64,000 nucleotides of DNA. It comes from JBKBUF01 sp046290815. Lineage in GTDB: Bacteria > Bacteroidota > Bacteroidia > Cytophagales > Cytophagaceae. Shown here in pieces: positions 47,174 through 54,382 of the stretch. A program made the translations under genes and the position numbers. Under the pieces are notes generated by a model. It did no database searches. It was not told the DNA's origin and saw only the letters and a program-made list of their open reading frames with translations. Location of the stretch: the NCBI GenBank assembly GCA_046290815.1, contig JBKBUF010000008.1:62001-126000 (forward strand), read 5' to 3'. The first letter of the stretch is position 1, and the number at the start of each line of letters is the position of its first letter.

Positions 47174-49675
47174 TTATTTCTGCTCAGATGGAATAAAGGC
47201 TTTGGTTGTTTGTTGTCCAAACATATACCTGATTCCAACGTTGATTTGTCTTCTTGCTCCTGGTAAAATTCCTGAGCTGGTGTTTGCTTTGAGGAACAAA
47301 TAATTTGATCCGTCACTTTGATATGGATCAGAATGTAATCTTGATCCGATGTAAATATTGTCTAAGAGATTTTTACCGGTTATAAAAAATACCCAGTTAT
47401 TGTTGTGTCTGTATAGAAGACTTGCATCAAACAGTGAATACGCAGGAACAGGACCAGTATCTCCTCTGTTCCTTGTAAACTCGATATTTTCATAATCGGT
47501 ATATACCTGAGAAACATAAGTTACATCCACTCTGGCTGAAAACTTTCCAAGGTCTTTTGATAATCCGGCTACAATGGAGTGACGTGGAGCATATGGCAAT
47601 TCATTTCCTTTTACGTTTACCTCTCCAGGCTTAAGTGCTGAGGCCATCATTGCGTCTCCGAGTTCTGTATACAACAATGTGTATGCAACATTAAAATCAG
47701 GTAAGTATTTTGACCATGTTGAAATTTTTAATCTGCTATTCCATTCTAAACCATAAGTACGGGCTGTACCAAGATTTTTAAGAGTACCACCTTTTCCTAA
47801 AGCAATAACATCCTTGATGCTCATATTGAATGCTGCCACTTCAAAATTAAGCCATGGAATATCACCTCTTATTCCTAACTCAGAATTCCAGCTTTTCTCT
47901 GATTTAATATCTATCCCGTTACTGTTCTGACCAAAATTTAAAATATTCAGAGTGGAGTTGGCCGGTGGGGTATATCCTCTGTGAATACCTGCAAATACAT
48001 TTAATTGGTTGATTTGATAATTTGCTCCTAATCCCGGAAGAAATACAAATGAAGTTTTATCGAAATACTTGCTACCTCTTAATCTGTCTACCATAGTTTG
48101 TTCAAATAACTCAACTCTAGCGCCAGGCACTACTACAAATTTTTCTGTAATATTTATTTTTTCCATGAAGTAAGCAGAGAATGCAGTAGTTTCGAAGTTT
48201 TGAGCCTGGCCCTGTATGGTTATAGCACCGGTAGTATCCTTCAAATAAAATACACCATTTCTCGCATCCGGAGAAAAGCCGAGTAACTTTTCATCGATAA
48301 AACGATCCCAATAATATCTTCCACCTACTTCTAGGGTACTGAACAATCCGAGAAATTTGTGCTTAACCGTATATGATCTTTCCAGTCCTGCAACATAAAA
48401 CTGTCTAATGTTTCCGAAATTATTTTGTCTGTTTCCTACGCGGATTAAGTCTCCTGTCGTGTAAAAAGGGACAGGGTTAAAAATACCTGCATTATATTCC
48501 GAAGCTCTTACAAATACATTGTTTTCGCGCCACCAATCTCTTTTAAAATAGCTTGTATAAGCTTTAGTAATACTAGTAACGGATGAAGAAATTTTGTTTG
48601 TATAAATCAAGTCAAGAGCAGCACGAAATACTTTGAATTCGTCAAATCCTTTTGGATTAAATCTGGGATTGGCTCTGAAGGAGTATTCCGTAAGGCCGGT
48701 ATAAGTTGCCTGGGAAGTTTCCTGGTTTATATTTGCTTTGATGTATAATGTTTTATTCTGATCAATAATAACATTTGTTTTAATGGTTCCATTATACTGA
48801 TCGAAATCGTTGTTTTCTCTGTACCCTTCACCTCTCTTATAAAGAAATTGAATCTCAGGATGGATTTTTTCATTCCCCCATCCACCAACTTCAGCAAATG
48901 CACTTACATACCCGTTGTTTCCAAATGTCAATTGTGATAAACCACCCAATTCTTTTCTGGGACGGTTGGTGATGTAATTTATTACACCTCCCATGGTGTG
49001 TGGACCATACTTAATCCCTGCGCTTCCTTTAATGATTTCTATTCCGTCAATTCTTTCAACCGGAGGATTATAATACATATTAGGATAAAGATATAGGGCC
49101 GGCTCTATAGGGACACCATCCTCCATTATCAAGATTCTGGAACTTCTCCTCGGGCTCAAACCACGAATACCAATACTGATTCTGGAATTGCCCATACCAT
49201 CGTCAGAAGCACCATAAACTCCCGGTACATATTTTAGCATTTCCTGAGTACCCATAGGGTTAATTAACCTGATAGTTTTGGCATCTATTTGAGTAGCAGT
49301 ACCGGTAATCATTTTTTTCTGAATTCTTCTGTCACCGATGATTTCAACAGGATCCAATTCGGCGCCAATTGCTAATCTGATTGTCACCTGATTATTTCCT
49401 TCAAGAATATTTATGGGTTGGATATGCTCCTTATAATTGATCGCCTGTACTTTGAGAGTATAATTCCCGGCCTCGATGCCCTTCAATTCAAATTCACCTT
49501 TTTCATTGGTGTAAGTCCCTTTTACTAATTGCTTATGGGCAAATACCGTTACTACAGCACCGATTACAGGTTCATTAGAATTCTCTTCAAGAACTAATCC
49601 ATTAATATTCTGAGAGTAACTGATTTTATTTAGACTAATTACAAATAGAAAAATTAAAAATAATACTCTAGCCAT
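47174..49675 (-). CDS. TonB-dependent receptor, FecA-like
   Basis: 833 residues. Signal peptide (MARVLFLIFLFVISLNKISYSQ), N-terminal CarboxypepD_reg-like domain (to about 105), plug (GASDDGMGNSRISIGIRGLSP, EPALYLYPNMYYNPP, VERIDGIEIIKGSAGIKYGPHT), then the barrel. The plug sequence resembles iron(III)-dicitrate receptors, so it may import a ferric chelate. Two Fur/Irr-like palindromes lie upstream of the operon, which supports iron control. It follows a 56-residue lipoprotein by 15 bp and precedes DUF4856. Confidence 0.9.
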   Translation of the reverse strand: MARVLFLIFLFVISLNKISYSQNINGLVLEENSNEPVIGAVVTVFAHKQLVKGTYTNEKGEFELKGIEAGNYTLKVQAINYKEHIQPINILEGNNQVTIRLAIGAELDPVEIIGDRRIQKKMITGTATQIDAKTIRLINPMGTQEMLKYVPGVYGASDDGMGNSRISIGIRGLSPRRSSRILIMEDGVPIEPALYLYPNMYYNPPVERIDGIEIIKGSAGIKYGPHTMGGVINYITNRPRKELGGLSQLTFGNNGYVSAFAEVGGWGNEKIHPEIQFLYKRGEGYRENNDFDQYNGTIKTNVIIDQNKTLYIKANINQETSQATYTGLTEYSFRANPRFNPKGFDEFKVFRAALDLIYTNKISSSVTSITKAYTSYFKRDWWRENNVFVRASEYNAGIFNPVPFYTTGDLIRVGNRQNNFGNIRQFYVAGLERSYTVKHKFLGLFSTLEVGGRYYWDRFIDEKLLGFSPDARNGVFYLKDTTGAITIQGQAQNFETTAFSAYFMEKINITEKFVVVPGARVELFEQTMVDRLRGSKYFDKTSFVFLPGLGANYQINQLNVFAGIHRGYTPPANSTLNILNFGQNSNGIDIKSEKSWNSELGIRGDIPWLNFEVAAFNMSIKDVIALGKGGTLKNLGTARTYGLEWNSRLKISTWSKYLPDFNVAYTLLYTELGDAMMASALKPGEVNVKGNELPYAPRHSIVAGLSKDLGKFSARVDVTYVSQVYTDYENIEFTRNRGDTGPVPAYSLFDASLLYRHNNNWVFFITGKNLLDNIYIGSRLHSDPYQSDGSNYLFLKANTSSGILPGARRQINVGIRYMFGQQTTKAFIPSEQK

Positions 49676-49690
49676 GTTAATTCAGCAATT

Positions 49691-49861
49691 CTAAAATGAA
49701 AGAGGATTGAATTGGTTAGTTTTGGTGGAATCCGGAAAACTTAGCCTCCCATAGCTTCCTTTGGAACCACCGGTATCAGTTGCGGGTTCTACTATCGGAT
49801 CATCCTCGCAAGAGGACATAAAAAAACCAAGAATCAGGAATATTAGTAAATTTTTTCTCAC
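49691..49861 (-). CDS. Small lipoprotein (56 residues), first gene of the iron-uptake operon
   Basis: A short frame from GTG at 49861 to the TAG at 49691-49693. It begins MRKNLLIFLILGFFMSSC: a charged N-terminus, hydrophobic core and lipobox MSS-C at Cys18, followed by the acidic EDDPIVEP and a Gly/Ser-rich part ending NQFNPLSF. GTG is the only start after an in-frame stop at 49868-49870. It is 15 bp upstream of the receptor and directly downstream of the promoter, so it is probably expressed with them. The length, signal and operon position make a real gene likely; no homologue is recognised. Confidence 0.68.
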   Translation of the reverse strand: MRKNLLIFLILGFFMSSCEDDPIVEPATDTGGSKGSYGRLSFPDSTKTNQFNPLSF

Positions 49862-49863
49862 AG

Positions 49864-49886
49864 TTATTTATATTTATTCTAAATAA
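49864..49886. promoter_or_regulatory. Fur/Irr-like palindrome, site 1 (downstream half)
   Basis: A 23-bp inverted repeat centred at 49875. Left arm TTATTTATATT and right arm ATTCTAAATAA match at 9 of 11 positions. It overlaps the predicted transcription start of the lipoprotein-receptor operon. Resembles the ICE-type motif TTTAGAA-N3-TTCTAAA of Irr (a Fur-family regulator). Confidence 0.62.
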
Positions 49887-49891
49887 CGACA

Positions 49892-49922
49892 CAAATGTAG
49901 GCTTGCAAAAGCAATCCTCCAA
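49892..49922 (-). promoter_or_regulatory. Promoter of the lipoprotein/FecA-like/DUF4856 operon
   Basis: On the minus strand TTG (49922-49920), 20 bases, then TACATTTG (49899-49892). The start would lie near 49885, giving a 24-base leader. It is sandwiched between the two palindromes. Confidence 0.68.
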
Positions 49923-49924
49923 GC

Positions 49925-49947
49925 TTATTTAGAATTATTTTAAATAA
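49925..49947. promoter_or_regulatory. Fur/Irr-like palindrome, site 2 (upstream half)
   Basis: 23-bp inverted repeat centred at 49936: arms TTATTTAGAAT and ATTTTAAATAA match at 10 of 11 positions. It begins 3 bp upstream of the -33 element; its centre is 61 bp from site 1. It also lies 118 bp from the divergent ctpA start. Confidence 0.65.
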
Positions 49948-50064
49948 AATAAATTTTAAAATTAAACACACTAATTATCAGATAAGTAGCATTTAAAATC
50001 TAACAATTAATTAGTTTGTTTGTATATTACAATGTCAAATAATCAAACTCTAATTTTATAAAAA

Positions 50065-51699
50065 GTGAATAATAAAAATAACTCCAGAGCTCATTTCAAG
50101 CTTCCTGTTTTTTTTGCATTAGCAGTTATCTGTGGCATTTTTATTGGCGCCATCATGAATGGCAGCAACAATAAAACCAACATCACCCAAAGCTTTAAAA
50201 AATATGCTGAGATATTGAATTATGTCCAGAATGATTACGTGGATACGGTCAACATAGAAGAGCTGGTTGATTATTCCATTGTGAAAATGCTGGAAAAACT
50301 TGATCCTCATACAGCATATATTCCTAAGAAAGATATTGACATTGCAAGATCTCAGCTGGAAGGAGATTTTGAAGGGATTGGAATAGAATTCAACATTATT
50401 AAAGACACAATATATGTTGTTGCTCCTATCAGTGGAGGGCCTTCTGAATCCGTTGGATTGATGGCCGGTGACAAAATCATAAAAGTAGATGATAAGAATG
50501 TAGCCGGTATAGGAATTACCAATGGCGATGTATTTTCTAAACTTAGAGGCCCTAAAGGAACAAAAGTTAAGGTTACTGTGGCACGCAAGAACACAGCCAA
50601 ACCTCTTGACTTTACCATTACCAGAGATAAAATACCTACCTTCTCCGTAGATGTCAGCTACATGATAGATGCTAACACAGGTTACATTAAAGTAAGTAGG
50701 TTTTCTGCCAATACATATACAGAATTTAAGCAAGCTTTAACTGATCTTAAGGCAAAAGGTATGAAACAACTTGTGATTGACCTTAAGGACAATCCCGGAG
50801 GATATATGGATAGAGCCACTAAAATGGCTGACGAATTTCTTGACGAGCGTAAGCTGATTGTATATACTCAGGGAAAAGATGCCAGATATAATTCCAGAGT
50901 AGAAGCATATATGCCTGGTAGTTTTGAAAAAGGTGCCATTATCGTCTTGTTAAATGAAGGTTCAGCTTCTGCTTCCGAGATTGTTGCCGGTGCATTGCAG
51001 GATAATGACAGAGCTCTGATAGTTGGAAGAAGATCATTTGGTAAAGGACTTGTTCAGATGCCTATACCATTATCTGACGGCTCAGAACTTAGATTAACGA
51101 TTTCCAGGTACTATACACCTAGCGGAAGAAGTATACAAAAGCCTTATGACAAAAATGATACTGAATCTTACGGTACAGAGTTACTTAAGAGGTATCAGCA
51201 TGGGGAGTTTTTCCACTCTGATAGTATCAAATTCAACGATTCATTGAAATACACTACCCTTAAGGGAAGAACAGTTTATGGTGGCGGAGGAATTATGCCC
51301 GACATCTTTGTTCCGAGAGACACCACCGCATATACAGGATACCTTGTTGAGCTATTCAACAAAAATATTATCAGAGAATATACTTTAGATTACTATTCCA
51401 ACAACAAGGCAGATTTGAAGAAAATGGCGCTGGAAGATTACAGAAAGAATTTCAAGGTTACTGACAAAATGTTGAAGGAGGTAATTGACCTTGCCACAAG
51501 ATCAGGGATTAAGTATAAAGAAAGTGAGTATAATAAATCTAAAGAATTTTTGAAGATGAACATTAAGGCCTATATAGCCAGAAGTGTATGGGGTAACCCA
51601 GGATTCTTCCCTATCATTAATGAAACCGATGAGGTTTACAACGCTGCATTGAAGCAGTTTGATAAGGCCCGGGAATTAGCCGAAGCAAAGAAAAATTAA
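50065..51699 (+). CDS. ctpA: Carboxyl-terminal processing protease, S41 family
   Basis: 544 residues starting at GTG 50065 (MNNKNNSRAHFKLPVFF). One N-terminal hydrophobic segment (about 13-31) anchors or exports it. A PDZ domain (about 85-170, IEFNIIKDTIYVVAPISGGPSESVGLMAGDKI) precedes the S41 catalytic domain: Ser in GSASASEIVAGAL and Lys in RRSFGKGLVQMP, the Ser-Lys dyad. After about residue 395 there is an unassigned C-terminal part. It cleaves C-terminal peptides of periplasmic proteins. It is divergent from the iron operon. Confidence 0.95.
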   Translation: MNNKNNSRAHFKLPVFFALAVICGIFIGAIMNGSNNKTNITQSFKKYAEILNYVQNDYVDTVNIEELVDYSIVKMLEKLDPHTAYIPKKDIDIARSQLEGDFEGIGIEFNIIKDTIYVVAPISGGPSESVGLMAGDKIIKVDDKNVAGIGITNGDVFSKLRGPKGTKVKVTVARKNTAKPLDFTITRDKIPTFSVDVSYMIDANTGYIKVSRFSANTYTEFKQALTDLKAKGMKQLVIDLKDNPGGYMDRATKMADEFLDERKLIVYTQGKDARYNSRVEAYMPGSFEKGAIIVLLNEGSASASEIVAGALQDNDRALIVGRRSFGKGLVQMPIPLSDGSELRLTISRYYTPSGRSIQKPYDKNDTESYGTELLKRYQHGEFFHSDSIKFNDSLKYTTLKGRTVYGGGGIMPDIFVPRDTTAYTGYLVELFNKNIIREYTLDYYSNNKADLKKMALEDYRKNFKVTDKMLKEVIDLATRSGIKYKESEYNKSKEFLKMNIKAYIARSVWGNPGFFPIINETDEVYNAALKQFDKARELAEAKKN

Positions 51700-51704
51700 A
51701 ATAT

Positions 51705-51738
51705 GTAGGGACAAGGCATGCCTTGTCCCTTTTTTTTA
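51705..51738 (+). terminator. Palindrome-based terminator after ctpA
   Basis: A 24-bp perfect palindrome (51707-51730; half-site AGGGACAAGGCA) followed by a run of T directly fits a rho-independent terminator for ctpA, whose stop is 6 bp upstream. The same palindrome, longer and without the T-run, recurs at 52158-52185. Confidence 0.7.
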
Positions 51739-51846
51739 AATATCCCCTTGTCCCTTTTTTTTAAATATTCGCCTTGTCCCTTTTTTTAAATATCCCCACT
51801 GTCCTTTTTTATAAAATATCCGCCTTGTCCCTTTTTTTTAAATCCC
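51721..51846. repeat. Tandem array, five copies of a 25-26 bp unit
   Basis: Unit CCTTGTCCCTTTTTTTTAAA plus TATCC; copies begin near 51721, 51746, 51772, 51797 and 51823. The fourth is diverged (ACTGTCC). The unit is the right arm and T-run of the ctpA terminator copied in tandem. No spacers of a CRISPR type. Confidence 0.85.
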
Positions 51847-52003
51847 CTCCTACAAATTTCAAACACCAACAACGCCTTTAATCGTTAACCCTAAATAACC
51901 AAGAAAAAAAATGTAAATAATCTTTTTAAAATTTCATTGGACCAATATAATTTTACATCCGTTCAGAAAATATTCTGAAAAACTAACCGCTTTCAATCAG
52001 CTA
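51847..52003. other. Non-coding part of the ctpA-fthC gap
   Basis: AT-rich; no open frame with coding character. One 7-bp hairpin TTCAGAA/TTCTGAA is at 51962-51979. No promoter match was found on either strand. Confidence 0.4.
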
Positions 52004-52128
52004 AATCAGGAGACGGTTATATTAAAAATCTTATCATTTTAATCAGTGGCCTTTGCTGAAATTGACCTTACCGGATCAGTTGTAGTCTTTTTATGTTTAG
52101 ACAAAAACTGATTCGGTCTCCTGAGATT
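52004..52128. ncRNA. Candidate multi-helix structured RNA
   Basis: Outer stem: TCAGGAGAC (52006-52014) with GTCTCCTGA (52116-52124). Inside: ATTAAAA/TTTTAAT (52021-52043) and an 11-bp stem CCGGATCAGTT/AACTGATTCGG (52071-52116) containing a further GTCT/AGAC pair. The nested layout of a closing helix plus two inner hairpins looks RNA-like on either strand. It is in a convergent gap, so it could be an independent small RNA or a 3' untranslated region element. No known family recognised. Confidence 0.35.
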
Positions 52129-52157
52129 TAAAAATTAAATTTCCAATTTTATTTAAT

Positions 52158-52185
52158 GTAGGGACAAGGCATGCCTTGTCCCTAC
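52158..52185. repeat. 28-bp perfect palindrome, second copy
   Basis: Half-site GTAGGGACAAGGCA is mirrored exactly. Shares 24 bp or more with the ctpA terminator palindrome at 51707-51730. Such palindromes are scattered in intergenic DNA of many bacteria. Here it lies 41 bp downstream of the fthC stop and could form a terminator hairpin, although no T-run follows on either side. Confidence 0.75.
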
Positions 52186-52225
52186 GAAAATTAATAACGG
52201 AACTGGCAATTCAATAATACAGGCA

Positions 52226-52798
52226 TCAAAATTTATATACCTTCTCCGGGGTTACGCACCAATCCATTTTCACGTCAAATGGATTTAAATCTTCAATGAT
52301 TTCAATAGGTTCAAAAAAACATAACCCAACCTTCAATACATCCCTTCTGCAATTGGATAAAAATCTATCATAAAACCCTTTACCATAACCAACACGGTTG
52401 CCCTGAAGATCAAAGGCAAGCATTGGCAATAAAACCATGTCAATGTTCAGCTCATTTACATTTACTGCATTTACCGGTTCTGGTATCCCCCACTTATTTT
52501 TTGACAAATCAGTATCTTTAGTAAAAAGTAAAGACTCCATGGTAGAAGATGCAAAATCAGCCTTCGGAACGACAAGCTTTACATGTGGAAACTCTGAAAA
52601 AATTTTATTAATTATATGAGCTGTATTAATCTCGGCCTTTTCTTCGATAGGAAGAAATACATGTACATAACCCTTGACACGCTGAGAAAAATGACGAAAA
52701 AATAATTCGGAAAGCTTAAGGCTATTATCCTCTGCTTCATAAAGTGAAAGGTATGACCTTTTCTCCAGAAACAATTTTCTTATATCCGCTTTAAGCAT
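52226..52798 (-). CDS. 5-formyltetrahydrofolate cyclo-ligase
   Basis: ATP-dependent conversion of 5-formyl-THF to 5,10-methenyl-THF (also called MTHFS or FAU1). 190 residues. Visible motifs: KADIRKLFLEKRSYLS at the N-terminus, LPIEEKAEINT, WGIPEP, and the C-terminal DMVLLPMLAFDLQGNRVGYGKGFYDRFL, which contains the nucleotide-binding GYGKGFYDR. It overlaps bshC by 8 bases and is the last gene of the rimO-bshC unit. Confidence 0.93.
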   Translation of the reverse strand: MLKADIRKLFLEKRSYLSLYEAEDNSLKLSELFFRHFSQRVKGYVHVFLPIEEKAEINTAHIINKIFSEFPHVKLVVPKADFASSTMESLLFTKDTDLSKNKWGIPEPVNAVNVNELNIDMVLLPMLAFDLQGNRVGYGKGFYDRFLSNCRRDVLKVGLCFFEPIEIIEDLNPFDVKMDWCVTPEKVYKF

Positions 52799-54353
52799 TC
52801 GTTTCTAAAATATTAAACCTATAATCAAATGGATCTAATATGGATAGTTGACTAATAAAATCAGGGTTAGAAATTAAGAAGTTCAGAAAGTTATCATGTC
52901 GTTCTTGTAATCCATCACCAGGGAATAGTTTAGATTTAATTCCATTGATCTGTGCTATTGCTACATCACTCTTTTTCTCTGCTGCTTTTTTAACCTTTTT
53001 CCTAATACTCTCAATAGAAGATTCAGCTTTTTTAGCTTCTGCATGCACAAAAGCCTCTAAGGTTTTATCTATAGCAGCCGCTTTATCAGCCATTGAAGCA
53101 AAAATTCTTTTTAATTCAACTTCTTCTACTGCCATATCATCATAATTAGTTTCACTATCTGATGAAAGGTATTTCTCTTTCAATTCAGATATTTCAGAGA
53201 AAAAATCTATTGCAGACATTCGCAGCTTTTGAATTTTTCTATTCACCCCTTCATTTACCACCATTGCGCTCAAGCGTGGTACTAACAAAGGAAACTCCTC
53301 TCCTGTCTCTTGAAACATGTTCTTTAACTCAAGCCAATAGATAATCTCCGCCGGCCCTCCTACATAAGCAATGTTTGGAAGAATAGTTTCCTGGTATAAT
53401 GGACGCAGTACAACGTTAGGACTAAAGTTTTCCGGAAAATCGTTGACAAATAAATCAATCTCAGCAACAGGAATTGTAATATCTGTATTCAAAACTTTGA
53501 GCTCCTCACCTTCTCTAATTATCCGCTCTCGAATGCCATTTGACATATAAAACAAGTTGACCTCTCTTGGATTAACCTGTATTTTATAACCCTTACTATC
53601 CAGACTTGAGATAACTTCTGAAATGGTTTTAAAACTAAAGCTCTCCTTTAGTTCCTTCTTTATAGCAGGTGCAAAAAGACTTTTTAAATTTCTATCGTCA
53701 CCATCTATTATCAGCAGTCCTTCTTCGCCAAAAAGTGTATTGACAAACTTACGTGTTGCCTCAGACAAATTGCGGGAAGTTAAATAATGTTCTGCATATG
53801 ATTTTACCTCTTCCGGTAATGTATCTGCCAAAGACCTTATGCCTTCAGTCTTAAACCTTCCCACCGGGCCGGATTGATCATCTGACCATTCATATTTTTT
53901 ACCAAATAGATGAAAGTGATTTATCTCGGCAAAGTCATGATCTTCGCTGGCCATCCAATACACCGGAATAAAATTAAATTCAGGATATAACTTTGCAAGT
54001 TTTGTACAGATACTTATTACAGAAACTATTTTATAAATAAAATAAACAGGACCTGTAAATAAATTAAGTTGATGACCGGTAGTAACTGTAAAGGTATTGG
54101 GGCTGTTCAGTAATTCAATGTTTGATTTTATCTTGTCTGATTTCTCAATTCCATTGTACTGACGTATTAAAGCATCTTGCAGTGTAGCTCTTTTTTCCGT
54201 TGAAAACTTTTTCCTCTCAGCCTTAACTTTAAAATTCTTCTGTGTAGGGAATAGATCATAAAACTCTCTCACATTTTCATTCTGAGAAAGGTAATCCAGA
54301 TAAAGAGAAGAAAATACTCCTATGTTTGATGGATCGATTTTTGTCACCCTCAT
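52791..54353 (-). CDS. bshC: Bacillithiol synthase (cysteine-adding enzyme)
   Basis: Adds cysteine to GlcN-malate in the last step of bacillithiol synthesis. 520 residues from ATG 54353 (MRVTKIDPSNIG); nine more codons are open upstream. Family signatures: FTVTTGHQLNLFTGPVYFIYK near residue 85, PVYWMASEDHDFAEINHF near 140, VNDFPENFSPNVVLRPLYQE and PNIAYVGGPAEIIYWLEL. A coiled-coil region lies near 390-470. The presence of bshC implies bacillithiol as the low-molecular-weight thiol; bshA and bshB are not in the window. Confidence 0.95.
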   Translation of the reverse strand: MRVTKIDPSNIGVFSSLYLDYLSQNENVREFYDLFPTQKNFKVKAERKKFSTEKRATLQDALIRQYNGIEKSDKIKSNIELLNSPNTFTVTTGHQLNLFTGPVYFIYKIVSVISICTKLAKLYPEFNFIPVYWMASEDHDFAEINHFHLFGKKYEWSDDQSGPVGRFKTEGIRSLADTLPEEVKSYAEHYLTSRNLSEATRKFVNTLFGEEGLLIIDGDDRNLKSLFAPAIKKELKESFSFKTISEVISSLDSKGYKIQVNPREVNLFYMSNGIRERIIREGEELKVLNTDITIPVAEIDLFVNDFPENFSPNVVLRPLYQETILPNIAYVGGPAEIIYWLELKNMFQETGEEFPLLVPRLSAMVVNEGVNRKIQKLRMSAIDFFSEISELKEKYLSSDSETNYDDMAVEEVELKRIFASMADKAAAIDKTLEAFVHAEAKKAESSIESIRKKVKKAAEKKSDVAIAQINGIKSKLFPGDGLQERHDNFLNFLISNPDFISQLSILDPFDYRFNILETNA

Positions 54354-54382
54354 GAAAAATAAATTAAAAAAATAAAGCAACT

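Noticed and set aside
47155..47316. 54-codon upstream extension of the DUF4856 gene
   Set aside because: It overlaps the receptor coding sequence and would place 54 residues before the lipoprotein signal.
50119..50733. 204-residue antisense frame inside ctpA
   Set aside because: It lies wholly within the well-supported S41 protease gene, is cysteine/tyrosine-rich with no domain, and looks like a mirror of the coding strand's codon pattern.
51721..51846. Repeat array considered as CRISPR
   Set aside because: Units are contiguous with no unique spacers, vary in length and end with poly-T; no cas genes nearby.
52006..52124. TCAGGAGAC and GCCACTG (minus strand) resemble cobalamin riboswitch boxes
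   Set aside because: The order and strands do not match: the box sequences are on opposite strands or separated wrongly, and no B12-related gene follows.
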